A DNA stretch of 57,020 bases from an uncultured Flavobacteriales bacterium (lineage in GTDB: Bacteria; Bacteroidota; Bacteroidia; Flavobacteriales; Flavobacteriaceae). A program made the position numbers and the translations under genes. The notes below the pieces were generated by a model, which saw only the letters and a program-made list of their open reading frames with translations, searched no databases and had not been told where the DNA came from. The stretch is from the NCBI GenBank assembly GCA_913058295.1, contig CAJXRD010000015.1:1-57020 (forward strand). Direction: 5' to 3'. This document shows, one piece after another, positions 54,719 to 57,020 of this stretch (position 1 is its first letter; every line of letters begins with the position of its first letter).

Positions 54719-55612
54719 ATGAAACTGGAATCTAATTTAATTAAGATAGAAACCCATAGGGTTCCGCAACTAGAAAATAGAATCCGACTTTCAGATTATA
54801 CTCCTGGAATTTTCAAATCCATTTTTTCAAAAAAAGGAATCAAAAAAGCAATTAAGAAAGAACTTGTTACCATTAATGGTGATATTGGTTATACTGCAGA
54901 CTATATTATTGGAGGAGAAATAATAGATCTATATCAATCTAATTTATCAATAGAAAAACCAAACATAAATTTAGATTTAGAAGTTGTTTATGAGGATGAC
55001 TATTTAGCGATTATCAATAAACCCGCTGGAATAATTGTTAGCGGGAACAAAAAATACACTATCGAAAATGGCTTAGTCAAAGTATTGAAGAAGAGTACAC
55101 AATTGGATGCATTACATAGGCCAGAACCTATCCATAGGCTAGATTATCCTACAAGTGGTGCTTTATTAGTTGGCAAAACAACACAAGCAGTAATGTTACT
55201 AAATAAAATGTTTGAGGAAAGAAGGATAAATAAAGCCTACTTCGCAATTACCCTGGGTAAAACAATGGATAATGGATGCATTGAAATTCCCATTGAAAAT
55301 AAAACTTCTAAATCTGAATATAAAACTATAAGAAGACTCGAATCTAGAAAATATGAATCTTTAAACCTAGTTCAACTAATACCACATACTGGAAGAAGAC
55401 ATCAATTAAGAATACATTTAGCATCTATAGGAACACCAATTTTCGGTGATTTAAAATATGGGAAAGAAGGACTAACTGGAAAAGGAAATGGATTATATCT
55501 ACATGCTTCTTCCCTAACATTTCTTCACCCTATAACAAGCAAAGAAGTTTCAAAAACGATTAAGCTTCCAAAGAAGTTTTTAAAGTTATTTCCAGATGTT
55601 TATAAGATATAA
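54719..55612 (+). CDS. RluA family pseudouridine synthase
   Basis: A 297-residue enzyme that converts uridine to pseudouridine in rRNA or tRNA. An N-terminal S4-like part (about 40-80) precedes the catalytic domain. YEDDYLAIINKPAGIIV starts it, the catalytic Asp is in PIHRLDYPTSGALLVGKT (HRLD), and HTGRRHQLRIHLASIGTPIFGD is the conserved RluA end. The exact target uridine is unknown. It sits between trmD and rplS, which has its own promoter. Confidence 0.9.
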   Translation: MKLESNLIKIETHRVPQLENRIRLSDYTPGIFKSIFSKKGIKKAIKKELVTINGDIGYTADYIIGGEIIDLYQSNLSIEKPNINLDLEVVYEDDYLAIINKPAGIIVSGNKKYTIENGLVKVLKKSTQLDALHRPEPIHRLDYPTSGALLVGKTTQAVMLLNKMFEERRINKAYFAITLGKTMDNGCIEIPIENKTSKSEYKTIRRLESRKYESLNLVQLIPHTGRRHQLRIHLASIGTPIFGDLKYGKEGLTGKGNGLYLHASSLTFLHPITSKEVSKTIKLPKKFLKLFPDVYKI

Positions 55613-55663
55613 TTAATATTCTATAAATATTCAATTTACTATGGTCATATAGTTAAAAATAGC

Positions 55664-55671
55664 TATTTTTG
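55664..55671 (+). promoter_or_regulatory. -7 promoter box of rplS
   Basis: TATTTTTG, an exact TAnnTTTG match, gives a predicted leader of about 90 nt before the rplS ATG. Confidence 0.7.
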
Positions 55672-55677
55672 CACCCG

Positions 55678-55752
55678 TCTACTAAAATATGGTAGAAAAC
55701 ATTTATCCCAACCTCTGGCGAAAATCGCGAATGTTGTTTTAAATATAACATT
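55678..55752 (+). promoter_or_regulatory. structured 5' leader of rplS (candidate L19 autoregulatory RNA)
   Basis: The leader holds a 7-bp hairpin (55678-55684 with 55690-55696, one G-U pair). A second element has outer AACAT/ATGTT and inner GCGA-AAA-TCGC pairing, which occludes little of the start codon. Ribosomal protein leaders of this size often bind the encoded protein for feedback. I recall a leader described for L19 in Flavobacteria, but cannot check a match here. Confidence 0.5.
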
Positions 55753-55766
55753 AACAAACTATTACA

Positions 55767-56117
55767 ATGGAAGAGTTAGTAAAATTTGTTCAAGACGAAT
55801 TTGTAACCAAAAAAGAATTTCCAAAATTTGGAGCTGGTGATACTATCACCGTTTTTTACGAAATTAGAGAAGGTGAAAAAACTAGAACTCAGTTTTTTAG
55901 AGGTGTCGTTATTCAAGTAAAGGGAACTGGATCATCACAAACTTTTACAATTAGAAAAATGTCTGGTACTGTAGGTGTGGAACGTATATTCCCAATCAAC
56001 TTGCCAGCACTACAAAAAATTGAGATCAATAAAAAAGGTGATGTGCGTAGAAAACGTATTTATTACTTTAGAGGACTTACTGGTAAAAAAGCCAGAATTA
56101 AAGAAAAAAGAATGTAG
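55767..56117 (+). CDS. rplS: 50S ribosomal protein L19
   Basis: L19 is a large-subunit protein at the 30S-50S interface. The 116 residues fit: FGAGDTITVFYEIREGEKTRTQFFRGVVIQ, TFTIRKMSGTVGVERIFPINLPAL and the basic end RRKRIYYFRGLTGKKARIKEKRM. It has its own promoter and a structured leader about 90 nt long, and it ends in a perfect terminator, so it forms a single-gene unit that may be autoregulated. Confidence 0.97.
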   Translation: MEELVKFVQDEFVTKKEFPKFGAGDTITVFYEIREGEKTRTQFFRGVVIQVKGTGSSQTFTIRKMSGTVGVERIFPINLPALQKIEINKKGDVRRKRIYYFRGLTGKKARIKEKRM

Positions 56118-56137
56118 TAATACTTCTTTGCAAATTA

Positions 56138-56165
56138 AAAGCGACCTTTTCAGGTCGCTTTTTTT
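56138..56165 (+). terminator. intrinsic terminator of rplS
   Basis: A perfect 11-bp stem AAAAGCGACCT/AGGTCGCTTTT with a TTTC loop and a T run, 20 bp after the stop. Confidence 0.95.
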
Positions 56166-56850
56166 ATTAACAAAAGTTAATAAGTAAGGTTTACAACTTG
56201 TTTATATCTAATAGGTTAGAGACTCTTGTTTTTATATATTTCTGTTTTATATTTGGTATATCAAAACGAGGTAACAATAACAATCGTTTGTATTAAAGTA
56301 ACGTTCTTTAAAATTTTTTTTAATCCAATTGAGTTCCTAGACAGTTTACTGCAAAGTATTTTGAATGAAGAATTTAATTGAAGTGATATTCTAATTCCAA
56401 TTCGAGCAATCGAAAATGGTTTTAGCCTCAAAACATTAGATAGAGAAATCTACTAATTAAGAGTGATGAATTTCGATTTTAGTTGAAAGACTAAAATATT
56501 CTTAATTTTCGATACATTTCGGAAACAAATAGAAATAGAAACGATATGCAAGAGGCCTGTCATTTCACCAAAAGCTTGCTGGAGGTGATAAAATAATAAC
56601 ATTAGCTTAGGCTAATTGTAATTAGAGACAGATTACCTAGAGCACAGAAACGAGAAATTTTATAAGCTTAATATATTAACTTTCTTTAGAGATTTAGTAT
56701 GGAGATTAAAAAAGGAGTGCTGTTTTATTCATTTTGAAGGCTCTAGTCAGCAAAATAAACAAAACAAAACTCATGGAAGCAAATCACGACTGCAAGGGTT
56801 TAATAAACTTGCTTCAAATTGTAATGATTAGTCGGTAAAGGTTAGTTTCA
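56166..56850. other. about 690 bp with no recognisable gene
   Basis: I find no long open reading frame, tRNA or known RNA motif in this AT-rich stretch. It contains several short hairpins, for example TTTTAGT-TGAAAG-ACTAAAA, TTAGC-TTAG-GCTAA and TCACC...GGTGA. It could be a decayed gene or an unannotated small RNA locus upstream of the terminator at 56851. The contig ends soon after, so the context is incomplete. Confidence 0.4.
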
Positions 56851-56900
56851 CAAGAAGCCATATCAAAGTAGAAATACAGTGATATGGCTTTTCTTGTTTT
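56851..56900 (+). terminator. strong intrinsic terminator of an unidentified transcript
   Basis: CAAGAAGCCATATCA pairs with TGATATGGCTTTTCTTG (two extra T bulged), with a 14-nt loop and a trailing TTTT. No coding gene precedes it within about 730 bp, so it should end an RNA not yet named. Confidence 0.8.
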
Positions 56901-56973
56901 ATAATATTTATTAATTCTACAAATATTATAGTACTCTCCCACTTTTCTAAGGCTACTCAAATTTGTATATTTG

Positions 56974-57020
56974 CTGTCTCTTATACACATCTGACGCTGC
57001 CGACGATCTACTCTGTGTAG
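56974..57020 (+). other. Nextera Read 1 adapter with i5 index, artefact
   Basis: CTGTCTCTTATACACATCT (56974-56992) is the Tn5 mosaic end. GACGCTGCCGACGA (56993-57006) is the Nextera adapter. TCTACTCT (57007-57014) is the reverse complement of index AGAGTAGA, which I know as i5 index 504. GTGTAG begins the P5 flow-cell sequence. These bases are adapter read-through and should be trimmed. Confidence 0.97.

Noticed and set aside
56166-56973. RNase P RNA, tmRNA or a tRNA near the contig end
   Set aside because: I looked for the conserved RNase P and tmRNA cores, the tRNA T-loop GTTCGA and a CCA end; none fits convincingly.

Overview
The window is one contig of AT-rich chromosomal DNA from a member of the Flavobacteriaceae (Bacteroidota). 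Four things point there. Three genes carry the C-terminal type A sorting domain of the type IX secretion system (T9SS). Promoters have the Bacteroidota sigma-factor -7 box TAnnTTTG and genes mostly lack a Shine-Dalgarno site. The omega subunit, RprXY-like two-component pair and several DUF families are typical of the group. The order bamD-rpoZ-coaBC-DUF4835-recN is one I associate with flavobacteria. Both contig ends carry Illumina Nextera (Tn5) adapter sequence (1-14 and 56974-57020), so those bases are not genomic.

Layout. 1-8.7 kb: clpB, an orphan lipoprotein, an autoregulated TetR/thioesterase pair, a histidine-phosphatase lipoprotein, a DUF6503 lipoprotein, smpB, a PNPOx-like gene, pcm and an oxidoreductase. 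8.7-14.8 kb: a forward run with a 3-hydroxybutyryl-CoA dehydrogenase, DUF1015, the YggS-type PLP protein, a DEDDh-exonuclease/GIY-YIG fusion nuclease, a voltage-gated K+ channel with no normal start codon, and miaA. 14.8-33 kb: a reverse block with an RprXY-like response regulator and kinase, coaE-YbbR-GT2, a 1187-residue T9SS adhesin-like protein with duplicated P domains, fabI, the bamD-rpoZ-coaBC-DUF4835-recN operon, dapA-DUF6913 and ligA.

33-42 kb: a second T9SS protein, an aquaporin, GNAT-prmC-LOG (reverse), then ribD-HAD-EamA-YigZ (forward). 42-49.7 kb: a YbgC-type thioesterase, dnaA, a low-molecular-weight phosphatase, a T9SS-sorted PQQ-type sugar dehydrogenase, an RsmI-like methyltransferase, an exported lytic-transglycosylase-like protein and the dapF-GNAT-mltG operon. 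49.8-56.2 kb: degP/htrA, a long-form gapdh, a membrane-anchored methyltransferase, a GNAT, trmD, a pseudouridine synthase and rplS with a structured leader. 56.2-56.97 kb has no recognisable gene but ends in a strong terminator.

Most content is conserved housekeeping: cell-wall precursor supply (dapA, dapF) and remodelling (mltG, SLT-like), CoA synthesis (coaBC, coaE), outer-membrane assembly (bamD, probable T9SS accessory DUF4835), DNA replication and repair (dnaA, ligA, recN), and RNA modification and translation (miaA, trmD, RluA-type, rplS, smpB).

Three less ordinary signals stand out. First, a shared dyad, GTAGG-N5/6-nnTAC, lies upstream of four genes, all encoding exported proteins. 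Second, at least six genes have a -7 box only 4-6 nt before the start codon, implying leaderless mRNAs. Third, the K+ channel reading frame appears to start at an ATT-type codon. Mobile elements, CRISPR arrays, tRNAs and rRNAs were not seen.
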